Shown here in pieces: positions 1 through 8,024 of a DNA stretch of 64,000 nucleotides. This stretch comes from Pseudomonas parakoreensis (GTDB lineage Bacteria; Pseudomonadota; Gammaproteobacteria; Pseudomonadales; Pseudomonadaceae), in assembly GCF_021602155.1 (NCBI RefSeq), contig NZ_BQHY01000008.1:186001-250000 (forward strand), in the 5' to 3' direction. The position numbers were made by a program, and so were the translations under genes. Every line of letters begins with the position of its first letter. Within the stretch, counting starts at the first letter, position 1. The notes under the pieces were generated by a model that did not search any database, had not been told where the DNA came from, and was given only the letters and a program-made list of their open reading frames with translations.

Positions 1-804
1 GGCGTCGAGCACGTGGTCGACCCCGAAGTTGCCCAGTGCGGTACCGAAGAACACCGGAGTCAGTTGACCGTCGAGGAACTCCTGCTGGTTGAACTCATGG
101 CAGGCGCCCTGCACCAGTTCCAGCTGTTCGAGGAAGCGCTCGTACTCGTCGCCCAGATGCGCACGCGCCTCGTCGGAGTCGAGTTTCTCGATGATCTTGG
201 TTTCAGTGCGTTCGTGACCGTGACCGGCGGTGTAGACAATGATGTAGTCGTCGGCCAGGTGGTACACGCCCTTGAAGTCGCGGTAGCAACCGATCGGCCA
301 GGTGATCGGCGCCGCCTTGATCTTCAGAACGGCTTCGATTTCGTCGAGCAGTTCGATCGGGTCGCGGATGTCACGGTCGAGTTTGTTGATGAAACTGACG
401 ATCGGCGTGTCACGCAGACGGCAGACGTCCATCAGGGCGATGGTCCGTGGCTCGACGCCTTTACCGCCGTCGAGCACCATCAGCGCCGAGTCGACTGCGG
501 TCAGGGTGCGGTAGGTGTCTTCGGAGAAGTCTTCGTGGCCCGGGGTGTCGAGCAGGTTGATCATGTGTTCGCGATACGGGAACTGCATGACCGACGTTGT
601 AATGGAAATACCCCGCTGCTTCTCCATCTCCATCCAGTCGGATGTCGCATGGCGGTCGGATTTACGGGATTTCACCGTACCGGCCACTGCAATCGCCTTG
701 CCCATCAACAGGAGCTTTTCGGTGATCGTGGTTTTACCGGCATCGGGGTGGGAAATAATGGCGAAAGTGCGGCGTTTCGCGACTTCGGCGGCCTGGTTGG
801 TCAT
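1..804 (-). CDS. prfC: Peptide chain release factor 3 (RF3), C-terminal part beyond window
   Basis: RF3 is a cytoplasmic translational GTPase that recycles RF1/RF2 from the ribosome after peptide release. The reading frame starts at the ATG complementary to 802-804 and runs about 268 residues to the window edge without a stop, so roughly half of the usual ~527-residue protein is present. Seen directly: the N-terminus [19 protein letters not shown], the P-loop HPDAGKTT at residues 19-26, the switch motif DTPGHEDF and the G4 motif NKLDRD, all typical of RF3/EF-G-like GTPases. It faces the transporter operon that follows across a 420-bp gap. Identification is firm; completeness cannot be judged. 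Confidence 0.95.
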   Translation of the reverse strand, partial: MTNQAAEVAKRRTFAIISHPDAGKTTITEKLLLMGKAIAVAGTVKSRKSDRHATSDWMEMEKQRGISITTSVMQFPYREHMINLLDTPGHEDFSEDTYRTLTAVDSALMVLDGGKGVEPRTIALMDVCRLRDTPIVSFINKLDRDIRDPIELLDEIEAVLKIKAAPITWPIGCYRDFKGVYHLADDYIIVYTAGHGHERTETKIIEKLDSDEARAHLGDEYERFLEQLELVQGACHEFNQQEFLDGQLTPVFFGTALGNFGVDHVLDA

Positions 805-894
805 GGGAAATCGCCTGGCGGTGATTCAAAAAAGGGCGGCGAGTATAGCTTAAAAAGTAACCGCCGAACCACCGTCCCTCGGCCGCGCAAAACC

Positions 895-980
895 CTGTAG
901 GAGCTGCCGCAGGCTGCGATCTTTTGATCTTGCTCTCAAGAACAAAATCAAAAGATCGCAGCCTGCGGCAGCTCATACAG
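895..980. repeat. REPIN-like inverted pair, family A
   Basis: Two near-identical arms in inverted orientation (CTGTAGGAGCTGCCGCAGG at 895-913 and its complement ending at 980) flank a short spacer. The same arm sequence recurs at 17.5, 25.2 and 34.3 kb. This is the layout of Pseudomonas REP doublets (REPINs), which are mobilised by RAYT transposases. The remainder of the 805-1226 gap shows no convincing gene; it presumably carries the promoter of the downstream transporter operon. Confidence 0.85.
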
Positions 981-1226
981 GTGGCCAAACAGTGTCTAAC
1001 GTGGGAACCTTTTAAAGCACGGAGACGTCCATCCCCTGTTACGACATTTCGTCAGGGGCTGAAAAATCAGCAAGTTAGCCTGACGAGGCTGCGCTCATGG
1101 CTCGCTTTCAGATCGCTTTGCCGGTCCTGAAAAACGGCTACTTTTCGCGAACGCTGACTTCGGCAGCCAGGAATGGCCTTGCCACACGGAGCTGCGCTCG
1201 CCGACTACAAAAAAAGGAGTCCGCCT

Positions 1227-1943
1227 GTGGCTATCCGCTATGGCAAAGGGCTGATGGGAGGTGCGGTGGTGATCGCGCTCCTGGCCCTGCTGGTCCACTG
1301 GATCGGCATCAACACGATCGAACACTACCGCGACGATTTGTTGTTTTACCTGCAAGCTCATCTGATTCTCGTCCTCGCTTCAATGCTGGCCGCCCTGGTC
1401 GTGGGCATCCCCGCCGGTATCTTTCTCAGCCGCCCGAGCATGGTCGGCCGCGCTGAACGCTTCATGCAAATCTTCAATATCGGCAACACCGTGCCTCCGC
1501 TGGCGGTACTGGCGATTGCCCTGGGGATTCTCGGCATCGGCAGTGGTCCGGCGATCTTCGCTTTGTTCCTCGCTTCTCTGTTGCCAATTGTGCGCAACAC
1601 CTACGAAGGCCTGAAAAACGTTCAGGGGTCGCTCAAAGAAGCCGCCGTCGGCATCGGCATGACCCCGCGCCAGGTGCTGTGGAAAGTCGAATTGCCTAAC
1701 GCCGTGCCGATCATCATCGGTGGCGTGCGCGTGGCGCTGGCGATCAACGTCGGCACCGCGCCGCTGGCCTTCCTGATCGGCGCCAACAGCCTCGGCAGCC
1801 TGATCTTCCCTGGCATCGCCCTGAACAATCAGCCGCAACTGCTGCTCGGCGCCGCGTGTACCGCGTTGCTGGCCCTGCTGCTCGATGGCGTCGTCACCCT
1901 CGCCAGCCGTCTCTGGCTGGAACGCGGTCTGCGCCCGTCTTAA
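1227..1943 (+). CDS. Osmoprotectant ABC transporter permease (OpuCB/OsmW-type)
   Basis: Inner-membrane permease of a glycine betaine/choline/carnitine-type importer. I chose the GTG at 1227 because AAGGAG lies about 8 bases upstream (1214-1219); the frame can be extended to 1173, but that extension has no ribosome site and is not membrane-like. The product is 238 residues with about six hydrophobic segments. The EAA loop typical of binding-protein-dependent permeases is visible (EAAVGIGMTPRQVLWKVELP). It is the first gene of a four-gene operon: permease, binding protein, permease, ATPase. The substrate cannot be fixed from sequence alone. Confidence 0.85.
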   Translation: MAIRYGKGLMGGAVVIALLALLVHWIGINTIEHYRDDLLFYLQAHLILVLASMLAALVVGIPAGIFLSRPSMVGRAERFMQIFNIGNTVPPLAVLAIALGILGIGSGPAIFALFLASLLPIVRNTYEGLKNVQGSLKEAAVGIGMTPRQVLWKVELPNAVPIIIGGVRVALAINVGTAPLAFLIGANSLGSLIFPGIALNNQPQLLLGAACTALLALLLDGVVTLASRLWLERGLRPS

Positions 1944-1964
1944 GGCTTTTGCGAAGGAATAGTT

Positions 1965-2858
1965 ATGAAACGATTTAGCTTGATCTTGAGCTGCTTCCTG
2001 CTGTTTGCAGGACTGGCCCAAGCCGCCGACAAACCGGTTATTCGCCTCGGCGCCCGGGTGTTCACCGAGCAGACCCTGCTCGCGGAAATCACCGCGCAAT
2101 ACCTGCGCAGCAAAGGCTACGACGCGCAGATCACCGGCGGTCTGGGCAGCAACCTCGCCCGCAGCGCCCACGAAAGCGGTCAACTGGACATGCTCTGGGA
2201 ATACACCGGAGTGTCGCTGGTGGCCTACAACCATGTCACCGAGAAACTCGACAGCGAACAGTCCTACGCCCGGGTCAAAGAACTCGACGCGAAAAAAGGC
2301 CTGGTCTGGCTGACCCCGTCGAAATTCAGCAACACCTACGCCCTCGCCCTGCCGAAAAAAGTCGCCGAGGAGTATCCGCAGATCAACACCATCAGCGACC
2401 TGGACAAGGTGCTGCGCGATGAGGCCAAGACCAATCACCTGGTGGCGCTGGACACCGAGTTCGCCAACCGTTCCGACGGTCTGGACGGCATGGTCAAGCT
2501 CTACGACATGAACCTGACCCGCAAGAACATCCGGCAGATGGACGCGGGGCTGGTCTACACCGCGCTGCGCAATGGCCAGGTGTTTGCCGGTCTGGTCTAC
2601 ACCACCGACGGCCGCCTGAATGCGTTCGGCCTGAAACTGCTGGAAGACGACAAGCACTACTTCCCCGACTACACCGCCGCGCCCGTGGTGCGCCAGGCCT
2701 ACCTCGACGCGCACCCGCAACTGGCCGAGCAACTCAAGCCGCTGGCGCAACTGTTCGACGACGAAACCATGCGCCAGCTCAACGCGCGGGTCGACGTCGA
2801 TCACGAAAGCCCATCGAAAGTGGCCGCCGATTTCCTGCGCCAGCATCCACTCAACTAA
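1965..2858 (+). CDS. Osmoprotectant ABC transporter substrate-binding protein (OpuCC/OsmX-type)
   Basis: Periplasmic binding protein of 297 residues. A signal peptide is evident: MKRF followed by a hydrophobic core and an AQA-A cleavage site near residue 20. The mature start, VIRLGARVFTEQTLLAEI, and the later GGLGSNLARSA and LWEYTG segments are typical of the OpuAC family, which binds quaternary ammonium compounds. The start ATG at 1965 has GAAGGA about 7 bases upstream. It lies 21 bp after the first permease and 12 bp before the second. The exact ligand (betaine, choline or carnitine) is an inference from family only. Confidence 0.86.
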   Translation: MKRFSLILSCFLLFAGLAQAADKPVIRLGARVFTEQTLLAEITAQYLRSKGYDAQITGGLGSNLARSAHESGQLDMLWEYTGVSLVAYNHVTEKLDSEQSYARVKELDAKKGLVWLTPSKFSNTYALALPKKVAEEYPQINTISDLDKVLRDEAKTNHLVALDTEFANRSDGLDGMVKLYDMNLTRKNIRQMDAGLVYTALRNGQVFAGLVYTTDGRLNAFGLKLLEDDKHYFPDYTAAPVVRQAYLDAHPQLAEQLKPLAQLFDDETMRQLNARVDVDHESPSKVAADFLRQHPLN

Positions 2859-2870
2859 GGAGGAAAAGTC

Positions 2871-3524
2871 ATGGAATTTCTGAACGCCTTTTCCCACCTC
2901 GACTGGCAGCAGGTGATGCACCTGACCTGGCAGCACATCACCCTGGTCGGCATCGCGGTGACATTGGCGATTCTCATCGGCGTGCCGCTGGGCATTCTGA
3001 TGACGCGCTTCCCGACACTCGCAGGTCCCTTGCAAGCCAGCGCCACAGTGTTGCTGACCGTGCCGTCGATTGCGCTGTTCGGCCTGCTGCTGCCGTTCTA
3101 TTCCAAATTCGGCCAGGGCCTGGGGCCGATGCCGGCGATCACCGCCGTGTTCCTCTATTCGCTGCTGCCGATCATGCGCAACACCTACCTCGCCCTGACT
3201 GGCGTTGAGCCGGGTATCCGTGAAGCCGCGCGCGGCATCGGCATGACCTTCGGCCAGCGCCTGCGCATGGTCGAGCTGCCGATTGCGGTGCCGGTGATCC
3301 TCGCTGGCGTGCGTACTGCGGTGGTGATGAACATCGGCGTGATGACCATCGCCGCGACCATCGGCGCCGGTGGCCTCGGTGTGCTGATCCTCGCCTCCAT
3401 CAGCCGCAGCGACATGTCGATGCTGATCGTCGGCGCGCTGCTGGTCAGTCTTCTGGCGATCTTCGCCGACCTTCTCCTGCAGTGGCTGCAACGTACGCTG
3501 ACTCCAAAAGGACTCCTCAAATGA
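2871..3524 (+). CDS. Osmoprotectant ABC transporter permease (second subunit)
   Basis: Second inner-membrane permease, 217 residues, homologous in layout to the first. It has several hydrophobic helices and an EAA loop (EAARGIGMTFGQRLRMVELP) that should contact the ATPase. The start ATG at 2871 follows a strong AGGAGGA ribosome site at 2858-2864. Its TGA stop overlaps the ATG of the ATPase gene (ATGA), implying translational coupling. Two different permeases around one binding protein are typical of OpuC/OsmU-type importers. Confidence 0.86.
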   Translation: MEFLNAFSHLDWQQVMHLTWQHITLVGIAVTLAILIGVPLGILMTRFPTLAGPLQASATVLLTVPSIALFGLLLPFYSKFGQGLGPMPAITAVFLYSLLPIMRNTYLALTGVEPGIREAARGIGMTFGQRLRMVELPIAVPVILAGVRTAVVMNIGVMTIAATIGAGGLGVLILASISRSDMSMLIVGALLVSLLAIFADLLLQWLQRTLTPKGLLK

Positions 3525-4678
3525 TCGAACTTCAAAACCTCAGCAAGACCTTCCAGAGCAACGGCAAAGATGTCAAAGCCGTGGACTCGGTGAGCCTGAC
3601 CGTCAATGAAGGCGAAATCTGTGTGTTCCTCGGGCCATCGGGTTGCGGCAAAAGCACCACGCTGAAAATGATCAACCGTCTGATCAAACCGACCTCGGGC
3701 AAGATCCTGATCAACGGCGAAGACACCACCGACCTCGACGAAGTGACCTTGCGCCGCAACATCGGCTACGTGATCCAGCAGATCGGTCTGTTCCCGAACA
3801 TGACCATCGAAGAGAACATCGTCGTGGTGCCGAAACTGCTCGGCTGGGACAAACAGAAATGCCACGACCGCGCCCGCGAACTGATGAGCATGATCAAGCT
3901 GGAACCCAAGCAGTATCTGCATCGCTACCCGCGTGAACTGTCCGGTGGTCAGCAACAGCGCATCGGTGTGATCCGTGCGCTGGCGGCCGATGCGCCACTG
4001 TTGCTGATGGACGAGCCGTTCGGCGCGGTCGACCCGATCAACCGCGAGATGATCCAGAACGAGTTTTTCGAGATGCAACGCGCGCTGAACAAGACCGTGA
4101 TCATGGTCAGCCACGACATCGACGAAGCGATCAAACTCGGTGACAAGATCGCGATCTTCCGCGCCGGCAAGCTGCTGCAGATCGATCACCCGGACACCCT
4201 GCTCGCGCACCCGGCAGACGACTTCGTCAGCAACTTCGTCGGCCAGGACAGCACCCTCAAGCGTCTGCTGCTGGTGAAGGCTGAAGACGCGGCGGACAAC
4301 GCCCCGTCGGTCAGTCCGGAAACCCCGGTGGCCGATGCGCTGGAGTTGATGGACGAGCATGACCGCCGCTACGTGGTGGTCACCTGTGCCGAGAACAAGG
4401 CGCTGGGTTATGTGCGACGCCGCGACCTGCATCGCCAGACCGGCACCTGCGCGCAATTCCTCCGTGAGTTCAACGCCACTGCAGCGTACGACGAGCACCT
4501 GCGCATCCTGTTGTCGCGCATGTACGAGTTCAATCGTTCGTGGCTGCCGGTGATGGATGCCGAACGAGTGTTCCTTGGCGAGGTGACGCAGGAGTCGATT
4601 GCGGCTTACCTGAGCTCGGGACGTTCGCGGGGCATGAAGACCAATATCGTTTCGCCGGCTGAGGCCGTGGTCGCCTGA
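3521..4678 (+). CDS. Osmoprotectant ABC transporter ATPase with CBS domains (OpuCA/OsmV-type)
   Basis: 385-residue ATP-binding subunit that powers the importer at the inner membrane face. Seen: Walker A GPSGCGKST, signature LSGGQQQR, Walker B LLLMDEPFGAVD and the switch histidine in VSHDIDEA. The C-terminal third contains two CBS-like segments (from VADALELMDEHDRRYVV), which in the OpuA/OpuC family sense ionic strength; here that is an inference. I chose ATG 3521, which overlaps the upstream stop, rather than the in-frame ATG at 3482 inside the permease gene. It ends the operon. Confidence 0.88.
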   Translation: MIELQNLSKTFQSNGKDVKAVDSVSLTVNEGEICVFLGPSGCGKSTTLKMINRLIKPTSGKILINGEDTTDLDEVTLRRNIGYVIQQIGLFPNMTIEENIVVVPKLLGWDKQKCHDRARELMSMIKLEPKQYLHRYPRELSGGQQQRIGVIRALAADAPLLLMDEPFGAVDPINREMIQNEFFEMQRALNKTVIMVSHDIDEAIKLGDKIAIFRAGKLLQIDHPDTLLAHPADDFVSNFVGQDSTLKRLLLVKAEDAADNAPSVSPETPVADALELMDEHDRRYVVVTCAENKALGYVRRRDLHRQTGTCAQFLREFNATAAYDEHLRILLSRMYEFNRSWLPVMDAERVFLGEVTQESIAAYLSSGRSRGMKTNIVSPAEAVVA

Positions 4679-4703
4679 TCAATTAAAAGGTCGAACATCT
4701 ACC

Positions 4704-4806
4704 CTGTGGCGAGGGAGCTTGCTCCCGCTGGGTCGCGAAGCGGCCCTGCTTTTAAAAAAGCGGGGACTGCTTCGCAGTCCAGCGGGAGCAAGCTCCCTCG
4801 CCACAG
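4704..4806. repeat. REPIN-like inverted pair, family C
   Basis: Arms CTGTGGCGAGGGAGCTTGCT (from 4704) and its complement (ending 4806) form a long inverted repeat directly after the osmoprotectant operon. It is a different REP family from that at 895. The structure could also act as a hairpin at the operon end. Confidence 0.85.
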
Positions 4807-5192
4807 TTTTTTTGTGTATTCAAAGACTGGAAAAGAATATCAACACCGAGGTGAGCTCTGGCACTCCTAAAGCACCCGCCATATTTATCAAAATCCCCCT
4901 CACACCCACCTCTCGCCGCCAACGTCGCCGATGTTGCGCCTAACGTACTTGCCCTTGAGTTAGCTGACAAAAGCGCCGAACGTGCAGGTATTTTTAACAC
5001 ATGAAAATTGGTGGGGAACATCTGTCCGTCATCTCGGTCGGCTACAAAGAGTGATATCCGCGACGTACGTCAGAAGCGTGCAAAAACGCGACATTTTTAG
5101 TTGATCTCAGGCCCCTCACGCCCTAAAGTTCGCGCCGAACGTCCATGCTGGAAACGATCCATCCGGCTCAAGTACTGACGACGAGACAGCAA

Positions 5193-5223
5193 GGCCAAGG
5201 GCAGTTACGCCCGTGGCCTTTTT
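5193..5223 (+). terminator. Rho-independent-terminator-like hairpin in the speC leader
   Basis: GGCCAAGGGC and GCCCGTGGCC pair around a 6-base loop and are followed by five T residues. It stands about 105 bp before speC, while the nearest upstream plus-strand gene ended 515 bp earlier at 4678. So it ends either a separate short transcript or the leader of speC itself (attenuation). Apart from this hairpin and the repeat at 4704-4806, the 4679-5328 gap holds no convincing reading frame. Confidence 0.6.
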
Positions 5224-5328
5224 GCTTTCGGCGACATGCCTTGGGAAGTAGGCGAACCAAAGTGGGGATACGGAGGACGTTCATTTACACCCATGTTTTT
5301 ACCCGTTTGCCCATAGGAGCACTCCAGC

Positions 5329-6492
5329 ATGTCGATCCAGGTCGAAGACTATTTCGCGCGCGAAACCTTTCAGAAAATGAAGGCGTTCGCCGACAAACAG
5401 GAAACCCCTTTCGTGGTGATCGACACCGCGATGATCGCCCAGGCCTACGATGACCTGCGCGCCGGTTTCGAATTCGCCAAGGTCTACTACGCGGTCAAGG
5501 CCAACCCGGCTGTCGAGATCATCGACCTGCTCAAAGAGAAAGGCTCGAGCTTTGATATCGCCTCCATCTATGAGCTGGACAAAGTCCTGAGCCGTGGCGT
5601 CAGCCCGGATCAGATCAGCTACGGCAACACCATCAAGAAGTCCAAGGACATCCGCTACTTCTTCGAGAAGGGCGTGCGCCTGTACGCCACCGACTCCGAA
5701 GCCGACCTGCGCAACATCGCCAAAGCCGCGCCGGGTTCGAAAGTCTATGTGCGCATCCTCACCGAAGGCTCGACCACCGCTGACTGGCCGCTGTCGCGCA
5801 AGTTCGGCTGCCAGACCGACATGGCCATGGACCTGCTGATCCTCGCCCGCGACCTCGGTCTGGTGCCTTACGGCATCTCGTTCCACGTCGGTTCGCAGCA
5901 GCGCGACATCAGCGTCTGGGACGCGGCGATCGCCAAGGTCAAAGTGATCTTCGAGCGCCTGAAGGAAGAAGACGGTATCCACCTGAAGCTGATCAACATG
6001 GGCGGTGGCTTCCCGGCCAACTACATCACCCGTACCAACAGCCTGGAAACCTACGCCGAAGAAATCATCCGTTTCCTGAAAGAAGACTTCGGTGATGACC
6101 TGCCGGAAATCATTCTGGAACCGGGCCGTTCGCTGATCGCCAACGCCGGCATTCTGGTCAGCGAAGTGGTACTGGTCGCACGTAAATCGCGCACCGCCGT
6201 CGAGCGTTGGGTCTACACCGATGTGGGCAAGTTCTCCGGGCTGATCGAAACCATGGACGAAGCAATCAAGTTCCCGATCTGGACCGAGAAGAAAGGCGAG
6301 ATGGAAGAAGTGGTGATCGCCGGTCCAACGTGCGACAGCGCCGACATCATGTACGAGAACTACAAGTACGGCCTGCCACTGAACCTGGCGATCGGTGATC
6401 GTCTGTACTGGCTGTCGACCGGTGCCTACACCACTAGTTACAGCGCCGTCGAATTCAATGGCTTCCCGCCGCTGAAATCGTTCTACGTGTAA
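5329..6492 (+). CDS. speC: Ornithine decarboxylase, PLP fold-type III
   Basis: 387-residue PLP-dependent decarboxylase converting ornithine to putrescine in polyamine synthesis, of the eukaryotic-like (alanine-racemase fold) class. Seen: the PLP lysine in YYAVKANPA (about residue 50), the substrate/PLP-site segments FHVGSQ and MGGGFPA, the EPGRSL phosphate-binding motif, and the active-site cysteine region GPTCDSAD. The ATG at 5329 follows TAGGAGC. Length and sequence match the Pseudomonas SpeC type, not the long biodegradative fold-type I enzymes. Some relatives also accept lysine, so lysine decarboxylation cannot be excluded. The upstream hairpin at 5193-5223 may regulate it. Confidence 0.92.
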   Translation: MSIQVEDYFARETFQKMKAFADKQETPFVVIDTAMIAQAYDDLRAGFEFAKVYYAVKANPAVEIIDLLKEKGSSFDIASIYELDKVLSRGVSPDQISYGNTIKKSKDIRYFFEKGVRLYATDSEADLRNIAKAAPGSKVYVRILTEGSTTADWPLSRKFGCQTDMAMDLLILARDLGLVPYGISFHVGSQQRDISVWDAAIAKVKVIFERLKEEDGIHLKLINMGGGFPANYITRTNSLETYAEEIIRFLKEDFGDDLPEIILEPGRSLIANAGILVSEVVLVARKSRTAVERWVYTDVGKFSGLIETMDEAIKFPIWTEKKGEMEEVVIAGPTCDSADIMYENYKYGLPLNLAIGDRLYWLSTGAYTTSYSAVEFNGFPPLKSFYV

Positions 6493-6511
6493 CCCACGTC
6501 GATTGAAAAAA

Positions 6512-6538
6512 GGCCCATGTTTTCATGGGCCTTTTTTT
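6512..6538 (+). terminator. Rho-independent terminator of speC
   Basis: GGCCCATG-TTTT-CATGGGCC, an 8-bp perfect stem, is followed by seven T residues 20 bp after the speC stop. A preceding A-run would also serve minus-strand transcription. Confidence 0.93.
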
Positions 6539-6692
6539 ATTGGCGCAGCCATGACTCGATACGGGTCAACTGCGCACGGATCTTTTTGCCAATAGCCGAC
6601 AATTCAGCCTCCCTGTCTTCACGAACGTCGTCAGCGTCTGCAGGGTCGTCAACCTCCCCCTTTAGCAATCGCAAATTTCTCTGTGAGCGCTC
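6537..6692 (-). pseudogene. Possible remnant or tiny ORF, 51 open codons
   Basis: A minus-strand frame is open for 51 codons and ends at a TAA overlapping the speC terminator T-run. Its only plausible start is TTG (complement 6672-6674). The predicted tail is charged and helix-like (EDREAELSAIGKKIRAQL, then TRIESWLRQ). The composition looks protein-like rather than random, but an in-frame TAG lies just upstream and no family is recognised. It could be the C-terminal leftover of a gene disrupted when the toxin island arrived. Confidence 0.25.
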
Positions 6693-6700
6693 CTATTGAT

Positions 6701-6920
6701 AATCTGCCATTCAACTTAGTTCACGAAAACAAATACCCACAAGCCGTTAAATATTAAAAAATACACACATCCCGAACAACCAAAACTCATCCACCACTTA
6801 TGCAAGAGATTTCAAAAAACGACAAATAATAAACAACAAGAAGTCACACTCAATGCCTATACTCACAAGCAAAAGCAATATTAACCTTGAGACTCTTACA
6901 ACCACTCAAGGAATTAAAAA
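6701..6920. other. AT-rich spacer upstream of the toxin genes
   Basis: By hand count 6721-6900 is about 34% G+C (62 of 180 bases), far below the surrounding genes. No reading frame, tRNA or repeat is seen. It should contain the promoter of the toxin operon, but I could not pick a clear -35/-10 pair. The composition suggests recently acquired DNA or a silencer-bound regulatory region. Confidence 0.7.
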
Positions 6921-7994
6921 GTGCAACCCAGTCCAAATCCGCTCATCACCAAGGACGACATTCGAAAAATAAAGAACTACATCTCTGCCGCCAAAGCATT
7001 GCCACGCAATGTCGAAGATGTAGAACGCCAATTAAAAACCAAACACACCGGCATTACCGGCCTGGAACTTACTGACATTGTTCAGCTTAATCATACGATC
7101 ATCAACAATGCCAATTCGTGGATCGATATCGAGTATTCGATGAAGCGTGTGGCCGGAAGTCTCTCGACCTTTTCGGAGGACCTGGAAAGTTTTGGTCAGG
7201 AAATTATCGACGCCATCGTGACGATGCCGGGCTACATAAATTACCTGGGCACCATCGACTCGCTGAGCGAAGAAGAAATAACCAGACTCCCGCCACTGGA
7301 GATCGGCACGGCAGAAAAGAATCGATTTGGCTCCATTCAGGAATCTCTCGCATTCATTGCAAGATCGATCAGCGAGAAGCAGCTCAGCAGTCTGGATGTC
7401 AGCGAACGTTTGAAGTATTTCAGGACCGACCTTAACGACAACGTTGCCGTGAGTATTGGCGAAAAACTACGTTTGGCCGGCGATGCGCAACTCAACCGAC
7501 AACTGACCGAATTGAACGTTTCGATTGATCGGGCGAACAAACTCATACAGGAAAAAACCCGCGAGACGGCGCCGGATTTTTTTGATCACATTCTTGGTTT
7601 TTTCACCGCTTACCAAGGCGGCCCCCTCGGCTCGAGCGTTTATTACAAAACGCTCGAACTTCAGCAGAGTACCCATTTACGCCCATTGATCGCCCAGCGA
7701 GATCAACTCGCGGAGCAGATCAAACAAACCAACATCCTGGCCGGCACGCTTCTGGAATTCCAGTCGGGTCTGGACAGCATGTCGCTGTATGTCGAAGGAG
7801 CCATCCAGAGTACCTCGCAACTGGAGACGCTATGGATCTCCATTACTGACTACATCAATGCTTCGCAAAATAAAGTCATGGGTATGCACGAATTTCTGAC
7901 CCTCAGAAGTTTTGTCTCCAGTTTCAAGATTGTTATTAAAAACTGGAAAACCGTTCAAGCCAACGCGAATCAACTCATCCACGCATTCGACTGA
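6921..7994 (+). CDS. Alpha-xenorhabdolysin-type binary toxin, subunit A (XaxA/YaxA-like)
   Basis: 357 residues with no signal peptide, predicted almost entirely helical. A short hydrophobic segment at about 220-240 (FFDHILGFFTAYQGG) between long coiled-coil helices matches the foot of the ClyA-like XaxA/YaxA component of two-part pore-forming cytolysins. In that family (Xenorhabdus XaxAB, Yersinia YaxAB) A and B assemble a large pore on eukaryotic membranes. The family call is from memory of its layout and of the adjacent B gene. The GTG at 6921 has AAGGA about 8 bases upstream. XaxA is usually about 400 residues, so this is slightly short at the N-terminus; an alternative upstream start was not found. 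Codon use is less GC-rich than in the neighbours. Confidence 0.75.
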   Translation: MQPSPNPLITKDDIRKIKNYISAAKALPRNVEDVERQLKTKHTGITGLELTDIVQLNHTIINNANSWIDIEYSMKRVAGSLSTFSEDLESFGQEIIDAIVTMPGYINYLGTIDSLSEEEITRLPPLEIGTAEKNRFGSIQESLAFIARSISEKQLSSLDVSERLKYFRTDLNDNVAVSIGEKLRLAGDAQLNRQLTELNVSIDRANKLIQEKTRETAPDFFDHILGFFTAYQGGPLGSSVYYKTLELQQSTHLRPLIAQRDQLAEQIKQTNILAGTLLEFQSGLDSMSLYVEGAIQSTSQLETLWISITDYINASQNKVMGMHEFLTLRSFVSSFKIVIKNWKTVQANANQLIHAFD

Positions 7995-8024
7995 CACCAT
8001 CCAATCATTCAGGAAATATTCATC

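Noticed and set aside
5145-5453. Possible leader peptide gene overlapping the speC start
   Set aside because: Its frame runs over the terminator-like hairpin and into speC out of frame; no ribosome site or codon bias.
6696-6714. Fur-box-like GATAAT before the toxin genes
   Set aside because: Only one hexamer matches; the rest of the 19 bp does not.
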